Positions 19,026-26,499 of a stretch of DNA of 64,000 bases are shown in pieces. The position numbers and the translations under genes are program-made. Position 1 is the stretch's first letter; every line of letters begins with the position of its first letter. A model generated the notes under the pieces. It saw only the letters and a list, made by a program, of their open reading frames with translations, had not been told where the DNA came from and made no database searches. The DNA is taken from positions 1 to 64,000 of the forward strand of contig CAZDKK010000004.1 in the NCBI GenBank assembly GCA_964506245.1, read 5' to 3'. The stretch comes from CAZDKK01 sp964506245 (GTDB lineage Bacteria > Eisenbacteria > RBG-16-71-46 > CAIMUX01 > WJJG01).

Positions 19026-19193
19026 ATGGGTGGCATCGCACTTACGGGCTGGGGGGAGATCACGATCCGCAAAGAGACGTTGCCCTACGATGTGGTCATG
19101 GCGGAGGACATCGTGTCGCGCCGGGACAAGACGGTCGCGATCATCGCGGCCCCTCCTCCCCAGCCTGCTTGCCGATGGCTCCCGCGGCGATGA
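19026..19193 (+). CDS. Small hypothetical ORF after the AAA+ gene, possibly truncated
   Basis: ATG at 19026 follows GAGGGG and opens 55 codons, beginning MGGIALTGWGEITIRKE. It starts 15 bp after the AAA+ stop codon and its 3' part overlaps the 3' end of the minus-strand kinase gene. The first ~40 residues look like ordinary protein; the Pro/Arg-rich tail reads into the kinase locus. It may be the 5' remnant of a gene cut when that locus arrived. Confidence 0.35.
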   Translation: MGGIALTGWGEITIRKETLPYDVVMAEDIVSRRDKTVAIIAAPPPQPACRWLPRR

Positions 19194-19698
19194 GGCCGAG
19201 GAGGAACCCAACGAATCTCGCCTGCGCCACCTCCAGCGTGAAGGAATCGAGGTCCAAGAAGTACTGAGCGGAACGATAGATCTCCATGCGACGAGGGGAG
19301 TACTCGGTCGCAACGTATTCGGCAAACTGCCGCCCCGGCCCCAAGGGGTTGCGCGGATGGTTGACCTCGGCAGGGGCATAGAGACAGATGCTGGTCGTGG
19401 TCCTCACCCAGTCGAGTGCGCGCGTGGACTGCAACGCCCCGGCGCCGACGCCGATGAGGGTCAGGCGGCCCGGCGAGGGGGCCACGAACCTCTGCGCGGC
19501 CTCGATGCACGCGCCGAGGAATGCGTCGTTGCCGACCTTCGGCAGGTACTGGCCAGGGGGCACGCCGGTATGCCTATGGACCAGGTGGTCGAGATCGTGG
19601 AACTTCACGTTCCTGAGCTCCGCTGCGGCGCGCCGGCCCAGGGTCGTCTTGCCGCAGCCGGACGGGCCAAGTAAGAGGACGGGCGATTGGGTGCTCAC
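19141..19698 (-). CDS. Shikimate-kinase-like P-loop protein (intact copy A)
   Basis: A 185-residue P-loop NTPase of the small-molecule-kinase type. Walker A is GPSGCGKT (residues 11-18), followed by a shikimate-kinase-like FHDLDHLVHRHTG and KVGNDAFLGACIEAAQRF, the latter at the place of the substrate-binding region. The remainder diverges from AroK and no other aro gene is near, so a metabolic shikimate kinase is unlikely. The start is GTG at 19698 with AAGGAG 5 bases upstream. A second, broken copy lies at 22757-22949. In both places it sits directly downstream of a NADAR gene, so the two form a pair; the substrate is unknown. Confidence 0.68.
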   Translation of the reverse strand: MSTQSPVLLLGPSGCGKTTLGRRAAAELRNVKFHDLDHLVHRHTGVPPGQYLPKVGNDAFLGACIEAAQRFVAPSPGRLTLIGVGAGALQSTRALDWVRTTTSICLYAPAEVNHPRNPLGPGRQFAEYVATEYSPRRMEIYRSAQYFLDLDSFTLEVAQARFVGFLLGLIAAGAIGKQAGEEGPR

Positions 19699-19984
19699 AT
19701 GTGCTCCTTCGAAGCTCTCGCGGTAGGGCGTGCATCCCGGCCCGGTGCGAGGAGCCAGTCGGTCGTTCCCATCAAGCCCGATGCCCAGGTCGCTCCTCTC
19801 CTGCTTCCCGCAGCTGCTTTCGTAGCTGCATTAGGAGCCGCCCCAGCGTGTTCTGACCGTGGCCATCGAGGCCATCGCCCCAGTAGTCGTCCCTGCAGTG
19901 CTCGGCCAGGGGCTCGTTCCCTGTCAGGAGCAAGAGGTCGCGAAGGCAGCGATGCTGGGTGAACTTGGCGCGCAGCGCGGTCAG
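19467..19984. repeat. Segmental duplication, copy A
   Basis: This segment aligns at roughly 90% identity by eye with 22757-23235, same orientation. It spans the N-terminal part of the kinase, the intergene, and the 3' part of NADAR. Copy B lacks 39 bp (13 codons) in the kinase relative to this copy. Confidence 0.85.
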
Positions 19985-19990
19985 CCCCCT
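19772..19990 (-). pseudogene. NADAR gene, truncated copy (C-terminal part only)
   Basis: The frame encodes the C-terminal ~70 residues of a NADAR protein (LRAKFTQHRCLRDLLLLTG, then DDYWGDGLDGHGQNTLG), nearly identical to the intact gene at 23023-23547. The N-terminal half with the FSNF and TEHYFQA motifs is missing. Homology stops exactly where an IS200-type transposase fragment begins at about 19993, so truncation was probably caused by that insertion or a deletion next to it. An ATG at 19999 gives an open frame, but the product would lack half of the fold. Confidence 0.8.
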
Positions 19991-19992
19991 TG

Positions 19993-20130
19993 CTAGCATA
20001 GCTCCCGCAGTATCCTCCCGATCTGCCGCCGCAGGTGCCCGTGAAACACCCTACGAAGATACCTTGGGATGATCACCACATGGTACTCGCATTCCCACCT
20101 TACGTGCGCGAGGCTGTGCCAGTAGCGCAT
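19993..20130 (-). mobile_element. IS200/IS605-type TnpA fragment (N-terminus)
   Basis: Read on the minus strand from the ATG at 20130, 45 codons encode MRYWHSLAHVRWECEYHVVI and then IPRYLRRVFHGHLRRQIG, which matches the start of Y1 (IS200-type) transposases (HVVWCPKYRRKVL block). The frame ends in TAG at 19993, immediately next to the NADAR remnant. The catalytic HUH and Tyr parts are absent, so this is a dead remnant. Confidence 0.72.
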
Positions 20131-20774
20131 TTGGCTCCCCCTCCTGCCCCGCCACGGCATTCCCGGAGGGGGAGCCTACGGCGTCTGATCCCGGATCGCT
20201 CGAAGTTCTTCGGGTCACATGGCCAGAGGCCTTGGGTTCATCAACCTACTGAAGAGTGGTGCCGGGCTGCCCCTGACGCGCTCGCGACTCAATTACGTGA
20301 CTCCGGCGGTCTCGGCTGGGGTCTCGGGTTCTCTGCTGTGCATCCGCGAACTCAATTGGCAGCAGGTGGCTGAAGCGACTCCAGGCGGCGGCGGCTGTCG
20401 ACCCAGCGCTTCTATTCCGGGACGGCGAATTCAGCAACCTCGGCCGCGCAATGGGGAACTCCGGCCGCCCTACGGGTCCTCCTGATCCAGCCCCTCCCCC
20501 ATCCTCTCGCCCCCATGGAAACCTCCTCGTGTGAGCCCCACACCATCACCCTGCGTCCCCGACGCGTGCCGGGGCAACCGTGCACCGACCCATCGATACA
20601 TTAACACTCCACTTGGACCTTTACCTCACGTCTTCCATGTGCTAGAAACACCGCCACGCAGGTGGTCGCCGGGCAGGTCTGAATTTGTCTGATCCTGCGA
20701 CCTAATGGACCCGGGTGTAGTCACGAGGAGCAACGTGCTTCTCTTGCCCTGCACGTTGATCCGGGAGATGGCTT
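20131..20774. other. Intergenic stretch, no gene recognised
   Basis: About 640 bp between the IS200-type remnant and the decarboxylase gene. I see no gene with a recognisable domain and no clear promoter. The composition shifts from GC-rich to more A/T near 20590-20710, the likely position of the decarboxylase promoter. Confidence 0.4.
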
Positions 20775-22514
20775 GTGAGAGCTCGCGCGCCGAAACGCCG
20801 GCAAAGTCCTCTGGATGGTTCGCTGAATGACACCGTCTTCATGGGTGACAACCCCGATCCAGCAATCGATGCTTTCCAAAGGGTCCTCGATGACGCCTTG
20901 ATCCCCTTCCTCAAGGAATGGTGGCGGCTGCCCGGCGTGGTCTCCGGGGAGAAGGAGCTTGCGGGATTCCGTAAACGACTGCCTGATCGAGTGTGGCCCA
21001 ATGGTTACGAGTGGATGCCAGAATTCCTGCGCAGGATCGCCTCGGGCATCCGCTTCTCCCGTCGCTCTTACGTCAACATCCACCCAAGTCCGCACCTCCC
21101 ATCCGTGATCGCAGCACTGGCTGTCTCGCTCCAGAATCCCAACCACGTAGTGCGGGCAGTTTCGGAAGCCACAACCTCTATGGAGGAGGAGGCGGTCGCG
21201 TGGATCGCCGAGCATCTCGCGGGGTACGATCCCGCCAAAGCGTGGGGGCACATCATTTCCGGGGGCACCCTTGGCAACACAACTGCACTGCTAGTCGCCC
21301 GCGACTACTGCCTCGACAAGCTTTCAAGGCCCTGTCCGCGCGAGGTGGCAAGACGTGGCATTGCCGGCTCGGCCCAGGGCGTGGTGCTCACAAGCACCTC
21401 GGGACACTACTCCCTCAAGAAGGCCCTTTGGATCCTTGGCCTCGGACACGAGAACCTTATCATGGTTCCAGTCGCGTGGGACGAGGGATTCAAGCGCACG
21501 ATCCCCAAGGATGAGCGCTTCATCAGCGGAATCCACAATGAGAAGTGGCGGCCTCTCATCATCGATGCGCGCAAGACGGACGCGGCCCGCGGCGCGGAGG
21601 AGTTGGCATCGTTTTACCGTGGGGATCAGCAGCCCTTCTCCCTGCAGCCCCTCGACTCAGCGATCTATCAGGCGCTCTACTCCTGCTTCCAGTTTGGTGT
21701 CCCCGTCATTGCTTACGTGGCGACGTGCGGAACCACGGACACAGGCACAATCGAATCCATCAACACGCCGGCACTCGAGTTCCTGCGAGAGAAGGACATC
21801 CACATCCACGTTGATGGCGCGACCGGTGGATTCGCGCTGGCGCACCCGGACATTCGTAGGCGCGCAGACGGCGTACACCATGCAGATTCGTTTGTGGTGG
21901 ACGGCCACAAGCTGGGGTTATTGCCCTACCCCAACGGCGCAATCATCTTCAAGGATCGCAACTCGCGCCATCAGATCGAACACGACGCGCCCTACCTGGG
22001 CGTTTGTGCGCCAACGATTGAGGGGTCGCGTTCCGGAGGACCGAGCGCGGCGTTGTGGGCGGCGACTCGTTCGATCGGCCTTGATGGCTACCGCCGCCAC
22101 GTAGACAGAGTCCTCAAGTTCACCAGACGTGTGGTCCGGAATCTCGAGGCGTCGGGGGAATTCCAGGTGCTCCACCGGGTCGACCTGAACTTCATCGCCT
22201 TCGCTCCAAAGCAGCGCCGAGGTGAATGCCGACACGAACTCAACACAGTCTGCCGGGAACTCGAGGCGGCAATCCGTGAGGACGGCAGCTACTTGGTGAA
22301 CTTCGACCGCACGCTCGCTGGCGTCCGCGTACAGAACACGCCTGGTGTTCCCGGCACCGAGGACGACATTACGGACATCAGCGCGGTACGAATGGTCGTC
22401 ACGCATCCATTGGTGGAGATGTCGGATGCGGATACGCTGGTGGAGCGACTGCTGAAGAAGCTACCAGCGGCACGCCGCCGCGCTCGCAATTCTCCGGTCC
22501 GCGGTAAGGCATGA
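20775..22514 (+). CDS. Group II PLP-dependent decarboxylase
   Basis: A 579-residue pyridoxal-phosphate enzyme of the glutamate/aromatic-amino-acid decarboxylase fold. The phosphate-binding SGGTLGNTTAL, the cofactor-stacking SGHYSLKKA, the Asp347 in HVDGATGG (pyridine nitrogen) and the Schiff-base Lys379 in VDGHKLGLLPYPNG are all present, so it should be active. The substrate cannot be read from the sequence; glutamate, tyrosine and sulfur-containing acids are all possible. The GTG at 20775 is 8 bases after GGGAG; an in-frame ATG at 20841 is the alternative. The gene lies alone between the two copies of the NADAR-kinase locus and may have been carried by the event that duplicated it. Confidence 0.85.
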   Translation: MRARAPKRRQSPLDGSLNDTVFMGDNPDPAIDAFQRVLDDALIPFLKEWWRLPGVVSGEKELAGFRKRLPDRVWPNGYEWMPEFLRRIASGIRFSRRSYVNIHPSPHLPSVIAALAVSLQNPNHVVRAVSEATTSMEEEAVAWIAEHLAGYDPAKAWGHIISGGTLGNTTALLVARDYCLDKLSRPCPREVARRGIAGSAQGVVLTSTSGHYSLKKALWILGLGHENLIMVPVAWDEGFKRTIPKDERFISGIHNEKWRPLIIDARKTDAARGAEELASFYRGDQQPFSLQPLDSAIYQALYSCFQFGVPVIAYVATCGTTDTGTIESINTPALEFLREKDIHIHVDGATGGFALAHPDIRRRADGVHHADSFVVDGHKLGLLPYPNGAIIFKDRNSRHQIEHDAPYLGVCAPTIEGSRSGGPSAALWAATRSIGLDGYRRHVDRVLKFTRRVVRNLEASGEFQVLHRVDLNFIAFAPKQRRGECRHELNTVCRELEAAIREDGSYLVNFDRTLAGVRVQNTPGVPGTEDDITDISAVRMVVTHPLVEMSDADTLVERLLKKLPAARRRARNSPVRGKA

Positions 22515-22756
22515 ACGACGCTACCGTTAGTGGCTGCTGACCTTCCCGTGGTCTTCCGCTTGGCCGTGGATCGCCCGCTCTTCACGGCGCTGCTGCGTAC
22601 CTTCTTGCGCACCCTCTTCGCCTGGCAACGCCGCCGCGGCCCGCGCCCGCGGCCTCCGCAACGCGTCACCGAAAACCCAAATGCGGCGACGACGGAACAC
22701 CTGAAGAGCGGCCACTTCGGGAAGGGATCCATCTGAAACTCTCTCTGGGATCAACC

Positions 22757-22949
22757 AGCCCGGCGAGGGGGCCACGAAGTTGCCGACCTTCGGCAGGTAC
22801 TGGCCAGGGGGCACGCCGGTATGTCTGTGGACCAAGTGGTCGAGATCGTGAAACTTCACATTCCCGAGCGCCGCTGCAGCGTGCCGGCCCAGGGTCGTCT
22901 TGCCGAAGCCGGACGGGCCAAGCAAGAGGACCGGCGAGTGGGTGCTCAC
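22757..22949 (-). pseudogene. Shikimate-kinase-like P-loop gene, broken copy B
   Basis: From the GTG at 22949 the product matches copy A for about 60 residues, including the P-loop GPSGFGKT. It has an in-frame loss of 13 codons (DAFLGACIEAAQR in copy A), and homology stops after FVAPSPG. The open frame continues to 22527 with unrelated Arg/Ala-rich sequence. More than half of the protein is missing, so it is treated as a pseudogene. Confidence 0.75.
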
Positions 22950-23235
22950 ATGTGCTCCTTCGAGCTTCTCGCAGTGAGGCGTGCATCCCGGCCCGGTGCG
23001 AGGAGCCGGTCGGGCGTTCCCATCAAGCCCGGCGCCGAGGTTCCACCTCTCCTGCCTCCCGAAGCTCCATCCGAACCTGCATTAGGAGCTGCCCCAGCGT
23101 GTTCTGACCGTGGCCATCGAGGCCATCGCCCCAGTAGTCGTCCCTGCAGTGCTCGGCCAGGGGCTCGTTCCCTGTCAGGAGCAAGAGGTCGCGAAGGCAA
23201 CGATGCTGGGTGAACTTGGCGCGCAGCGAGGTCAG
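22757..23235. repeat. Segmental duplication, copy B
   Basis: Partner of 19467-19984, same orientation, about 3.3 kb away. The best-conserved stretch (23079-23235) lies in the 3' half of the NADAR gene. Confidence 0.85.
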
Positions 23236-23547
23236 CATCACTTCGTTGCAGCGCTGCGCCCAGGCCGTCTGGTCGTAGAGGTTTCCATATGTCTTGTTGG
23301 CCAGGGTCTTTGTCTTTTGGCATCCGCGGCAGGCCCGGATCTCTTCCTGGATCTCCGGGTGATCGGGGAACTTCATGGCCTGGAAGTAATGCTCGGTCGT
23401 GGGCCAGATCCTTCCGTCGATCTCGATCGGATGCCCCTTGAAGAAGTTGGAGAAGGCCCCGAAGGGGGCGGACTCGCTGTTGAATAGAATCGGCATTGGG
23501 CCCTTCTGGTTCATCTCGGCGAGAATCACAAGGATCTCCGATAGCAT
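23023..23547 (-). CDS. NADAR-domain N-glycosidase (intact copy)
   Basis: A 174-residue NADAR/YbiA-like (DUF1768) protein. NADAR enzymes cleave N-glycosidic bonds of ADP-ribose-like molecules; some remove ADP-ribose from guanine in DNA, others act on riboflavin intermediates. Motifs seen: GAFSNFFKGHPIEIDGRIWP, then TTEHYFQAMKF, a basic KFTQHRCLRDLLLLTG, and DDYWGDGLDGHGQNTLG. The ATG at 23547 gives a short extra N-terminus; the Met 17 codons in (MPILFNS) is an alternative. The 74 bp downstream lead to the P-loop gene, as in copy A. This pairing, plus reports that NADAR reverses DNA ADP-ribosylation in toxin-antitoxin systems, suggests a detoxification or conflict role. No DarT-like toxin is visible in the window. 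Confidence 0.85.
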   Translation of the reverse strand: MLSEILVILAEMNQKGPMPILFNSESAPFGAFSNFFKGHPIEIDGRIWPTTEHYFQAMKFPDHPEIQEEIRACRGCQKTKTLANKTYGNLYDQTAWAQRCNEVMLTSLRAKFTQHRCLRDLLLLTGNEPLAEHCRDDYWGDGLDGHGQNTLGQLLMQVRMELREAGEVEPRRRA

Positions 23548-23765
23548 GGCACAACCCCAGGAGACCGCACAACTGGCTGGAATCGGCCCTGGCTGGAATC
23601 GGCTCAGCCGGACGGGGTGAGCGATGGTTGTGCGAGGAGGCCGATGCGTGCGTCCACGGCACGCTCAAGCAGGTCGTGGCGGAACGGTATGAGCGCAGAC
23701 GGCCGGAGGTCCTTGCCAAACCCCGTCGCGCGTCTCGCGGCTCGAACGCAGCTCGCGCGCTGATC

Positions 23766-23995
23766 TCATGCGGCCGGGTGCAACAGGGTGCGAGGCGGCG
23801 TGACTGTCCCCGGCGTACAGGTGCCCGTGTGCGTGGCCGCCATCGCAACTCTTGGACTCAACCCCGCACACCTTGGTGGACTGGAAGAGCGAGTAGAAGA
23901 TCACGGCCACCGGGAGCTCCCTCTGGGAGCGCGAGCCGTAGTGGTTCTTCCTGTCCTCGATGACACCCCGGAGCCCGCCGTTCGAGGTGATCGGC
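23766..23995 (-). pseudogene. IS66-type transposase, C-terminal remnant
   Basis: On the minus strand ITSNGGLRGVIEDRKNHYGS and VIFYSLFQSTKVCGVES correspond to the C-terminal RKNWLFxGS...SLIETAKLNGVDP block of IS66-type TnpC. After CGVES a frame change is needed to continue into RVAMAATHTGTCTPGTVTPP, the usual end of the family, closed by TGA at 23768. The catalytic core is not present, so the remnant is dead. Confidence 0.6.
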
Positions 23996-24450
23996 CTCGG
24001 GCTGGTGCGCCAGACCACGACCAACCCACCGCGGGGCCCAGCACGGCGAAGGGCGAACCGATCAGGCGCTTCTGGGTGATCGCCTGCCAACGCCGAACGG
24101 TGCGCTCACTGACCGGTTCCTCGCCATCACCGGCGCAGGCGGCCCACTCGAGCGCCGGGCCGAGGCCCTGGCGCAAGAAGCGCACGGCGGTCGCGAGCAC
24201 GGAGCCGACCGTGCAGCGGCCGCGCCACGGGTCGGCCGGCATGACCGAACGGGTGGGCTCCTGGCAGAAGCGGGCTCTCAGGATAGGAAGCTGCTCGAAG
24301 ACCTCCCGGTCGACAACTCCCTGACCCGCTTGCGGTAGCGCCGGCCGTGCGGCCGGACGCAGGCGGCCGACCCACAGCGCGGGCACCGGAGGCCGGCTTC
24401 GTCCACCAGGTCGCCGAGCTCGAAGCCACCGGCGGCTATGCGCCTCCGTT
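23996..24450 (-). pseudogene. DUF6431-like IS-associated gene, frameshifted
   Basis: The N-terminal part in one frame reads GLRCPRCGSAACVRPHGRRY, then RKRVRELSTGR. A frame change near 24305 continues with EVFEQLPILRARFCQEPTR, CTVGSVLATAVRFLRQGL and VSERTVRRWQAITQKRLIGS. The CPxCGS zinc knuckle followed by a helix-turn-helix matches the DUF6431-type proteins often found in insertion sequences. It is probably part of the same dead element as the IS66-type remnant. Confidence 0.5.
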
Positions 24451-24540
24451 GCGGGTAAGGGTGTGTGGAACGATCCGTCCCACAAAGCCCTGCCCTCAAA
24501 GGCTTTCTTCGGGGAGCAATCTGGAAGGGGGAATCAGCCA

Positions 24541-25055
24541 CAGAACAGCAGAGAGTGAAGAGTTACAACACCTTCGTCTTCCCTCCCGAGGCTTCCAGCT
24601 ATCGGGCCGAGCGCCGGGAGGCCCCCGGACCTTTGCCGTGCCCTCGACATGTCGCGCGCCGGCGTCCCGCCAAACTCTCTTGTTCCCGCAGAGCACGTTT
24701 CCGATGGCGGAGCGCCCTCTCTCGCTCAGCCACGCCCGCACTCCTGCCTTGCCGTCGCAGTCAGCGACATTCACGGGGCGCCCGGCAAGAACCAGGACGC
24801 AAGAAACGGGATCCATGAGCTGGAAGGCGCCACCCGCTCCCCGCAAAAGGAGCAGAATGCGCAGGGAAGGGGCAACCGTGCCGCACCGAGAAAGACCTCC
24901 GAGGTCGCGCACACCAGCGGAGAAGCCTTCGCAGGCAGTGCCCGCCTTTTCTTGGACCACAGTTGGCCGGAACGTCAAGAGCCAATAAGGGATGCACCAC
25001 CTGGCAGCGTCCCGATGGGAGACCGAGTCCCGACACCGGAGCAGCGCAAGGATAG
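24541..25055. other. Intergenic stretch, no gene recognised
   Basis: About 515 bp between the IS remnants and the regulatory palindrome. Open frames exist on both strands but have no recognisable domain. It probably marks the left border of the 25-51 kb island. Confidence 0.4.
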
Positions 25056-25084
25056 ATGTGACTATATAGTCACATAGATGTGAC
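25056..25084. promoter_or_regulatory. Perfect 20-bp palindrome plus half-site, candidate enhancer
   Basis: ATGTGACTATATAGTCACAT (25056-25075) is a perfect inverted repeat with arms TGTGAC and GTCACA. A further direct copy of the half-site, ATGTGAC, lies at 25078-25084. The palindrome is centred about 178 bp upstream of the start predicted from the sigma-54-type promoter at 25217, a normal distance for a bacterial enhancer-binding protein. The NtrC-type activator at the end of the cluster is the obvious candidate ligand; that is inference. Confidence 0.65.
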
Positions 25085-25216
25085 ATAGGAGTACCAACGA
25101 GTGAACTCATGCAGATGGTGGCAATCGCGGTGGATCCGCTCCGATCCGCTTCAACCTCTTGTCTGCCAATGAGTTGCACCCGGGCCGATCATGTGATACT
25201 ACTATGTCAGCACATA

Positions 25217-25232
25217 TGGCACGAAGCCTGCA
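25217..25232 (+). promoter_or_regulatory. Candidate sigma-54 (-24/-12) promoter
   Basis: TGGCACGAAGCCTGCA matches TGGCACGNNNNTTGCW at 11 of 12 fixed positions, with GG and GC ten bases apart. The predicted start is near 25243, only ~3 nt before the ATG at 25246, so the message would be almost leaderless; this is the weak point of the call. A sigma-54-dependent activator is encoded at 38725. Confidence 0.6.
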
Positions 25233-25245
25233 GGGATAGAGCCAG

Positions 25246-25608
25246 ATGAGAATCCTCGTAGTTGATGATGTTAGGGAGTACCTTGACGCGTTGGGTCGAG
25301 CCCTCGCTGCCGACTACGACATGCTGACTGCGTCCAGCCTTGAAGAAGCCAAATCGAAACTAGATGCAAGCGTGATGCTGGCCTTGGTAGACGTGCGTCT
25401 CTCCGAGGAGGACGCAGCCAACAGAGACGGTCTGCTGCTTCTCGGGTGGATCAGGGAGAACCGCCCATCGTTGCCGGTAGTCATGATGAGCGCCTATCGT
25501 GACTTTGATGCCGCAGCCGATGCCCTGAACCTTGGGGCTTCCCGCTACCTGAAGAAGCCCATCAATCTACGCGAGCTCAAGCAGACCATCGCCGAACTCA
25601 CAGGATAG
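25246..25608 (+). CDS. Stand-alone response-regulator receiver (CheY-like)
   Basis: A 120-residue single receiver domain. The acidic pair is D7/D8 (VVDD), the phospho-acceptor is D49 (ALVDVRL), the switch residue is S82 (MMSAY), and the invariant Lys is in KKP at 103-104, so it should be phosphorylatable. There is no output domain. Sequence around the switch and Lys is close to that of the NtrC-type regulator at 38725 (PVVMMSAYRDF versus PIVMMSAYGDV), which suggests shared kinase docking. It is the first gene of the cluster, 9 bp ahead of the permease gene, and could act as a phosphate sink or relay between the sensor and the other receivers. Confidence 0.92.
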   Translation: MRILVVDDVREYLDALGRALAADYDMLTASSLEEAKSKLDASVMLALVDVRLSEEDAANRDGLLLLGWIRENRPSLPVVMMSAYRDFDAAADALNLGASRYLKKPINLRELKQTIAELTG

Positions 25609-25617
25609 CACACGGCC

Positions 25618-26499
25618 ATGCTTGCCCAACTGCTTGCCAACGGGATCGTTGCCGGTTGCGGATACTCCCTAGTTGCGCTGGGTTTCGCCCTCATCTACAG
25701 CACCACACGTACTTTCCACTTCGCCCACGGAGCCGTCTACGTGATCTCGGCCTACATGTTCTATACCTCGTATACCCTGTGGCACTTGCCTCTTGTCCTG
25801 GCTACGGTCGGGACAGTGGCCTGCGCCGGAATTCTCGGGATCCTCATCGACGAGGTTCTCTACCAACCGCTCGTGCGCCGCGGCTCATCTCCACTCATCC
25901 AGATGTTGAGTTCGCTTGGATTCTACATCGTCACCGTGAACATCGTTGCCATGTTGTACGGAAGCGAAACCAAGATACTCATGCCCGGGGTCCAGCCGAC
26001 ATGGGCTCTCGGCGGCGTGATACTCACCCGCATCCAACTGACGACCGCCGCGGCGTTCGTCACCCTCTTCCTACTGCTCGCCCTGCTCCTGCGACGGACC
26101 CGCCTCGGCGGGCTGATACGGGCGTTCCGCGACGACTGTCAACTCGTGTCCGCCATTGGCATCAACCCGCGGTTGGTCCGCTGGGTTGTCTTCGCGCTTG
26201 GCTCGTGCCTGGCCGCAGTGGCAGCGCTCCTGTCGGGCCTGGATGTTGGCATTGACCCCAACATCGGCATGGCCGCGCTCCTCAACGGCGCGGTTGCGGT
26301 GATAGTAGGCGGCATCGGTCTGTTCGAGGGCGCGGCGGTTGGCGGCTTGTCTGTCGGCGTGCTTCAGAGCTTGGCCATCTGGCGCTTCTCGGCCCGTTGG
26401 CAGGACACGGTTACCTTTGCCCTCCTGATAGTTTTCGTCCTGTTCAGGCCGCAGGGCACCTTCGGTGGTCGGCGTCGCGCCGAGGAGCCGGTGCAATGA
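25618..26499 (+). CDS. ABC transporter permease, LivH type
   Basis: A 293-residue multi-pass membrane protein of the branched-chain amino acid/amide permease family. It has the LANGIVAGCGYSLVALGFAL start and the STTRTFHFAHGAVY loop typical of LivH. The cytoplasmic coupling region is TRLGGLIRAFRDDCQLVSAI. It pairs with the LivM-type permease, whose ATG overlaps this stop codon (ATGA). The substrate is unknown; the family takes leucine-type amino acids, urea and amides. Being inside a signalling cluster, the transporter could serve ligand sensing as well as uptake. Confidence 0.9.
   Translation: MLAQLLANGIVAGCGYSLVALGFALIYSTTRTFHFAHGAVYVISAYMFYTSYTLWHLPLVLATVGTVACAGILGILIDEVLYQPLVRRGSSPLIQMLSSLGFYIVTVNIVAMLYGSETKILMPGVQPTWALGGVILTRIQLTTAAAFVTLFLLLALLLRRTRLGGLIRAFRDDCQLVSAIGINPRLVRWVVFALGSCLAAVAALLSGLDVGIDPNIGMAALLNGAVAVIVGGIGLFEGAAVGGLSVGVLQSLAIWRFSARWQDTVTFALLIVFVLFRPQGTFGGRRRAEEPVQ

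Noticed and set aside
19141..19698. Annotation as shikimate kinase (aroK)
   Set aside because: Only the P-loop and the following helix resemble AroK, and no other aromatic-pathway gene is near; a general P-loop kinase call is safer.
22527..22756. Extension of the copy-B kinase frame
   Set aside because: Arg/Ala-rich sequence with no match to copy A; taken as read-through of a pseudogene.
24496..25179. 227-codon frame on the minus strand
   Set aside because: No domain, no ribosome site, and it would span the regulatory palindrome.
25191..25215. ATGTG...CACAT dyad near the sigma-54 box as a second enhancer
   Set aside because: The arms are only five bases and the interior does not match; it is noted with the palindrome finding but not listed as a separate site.
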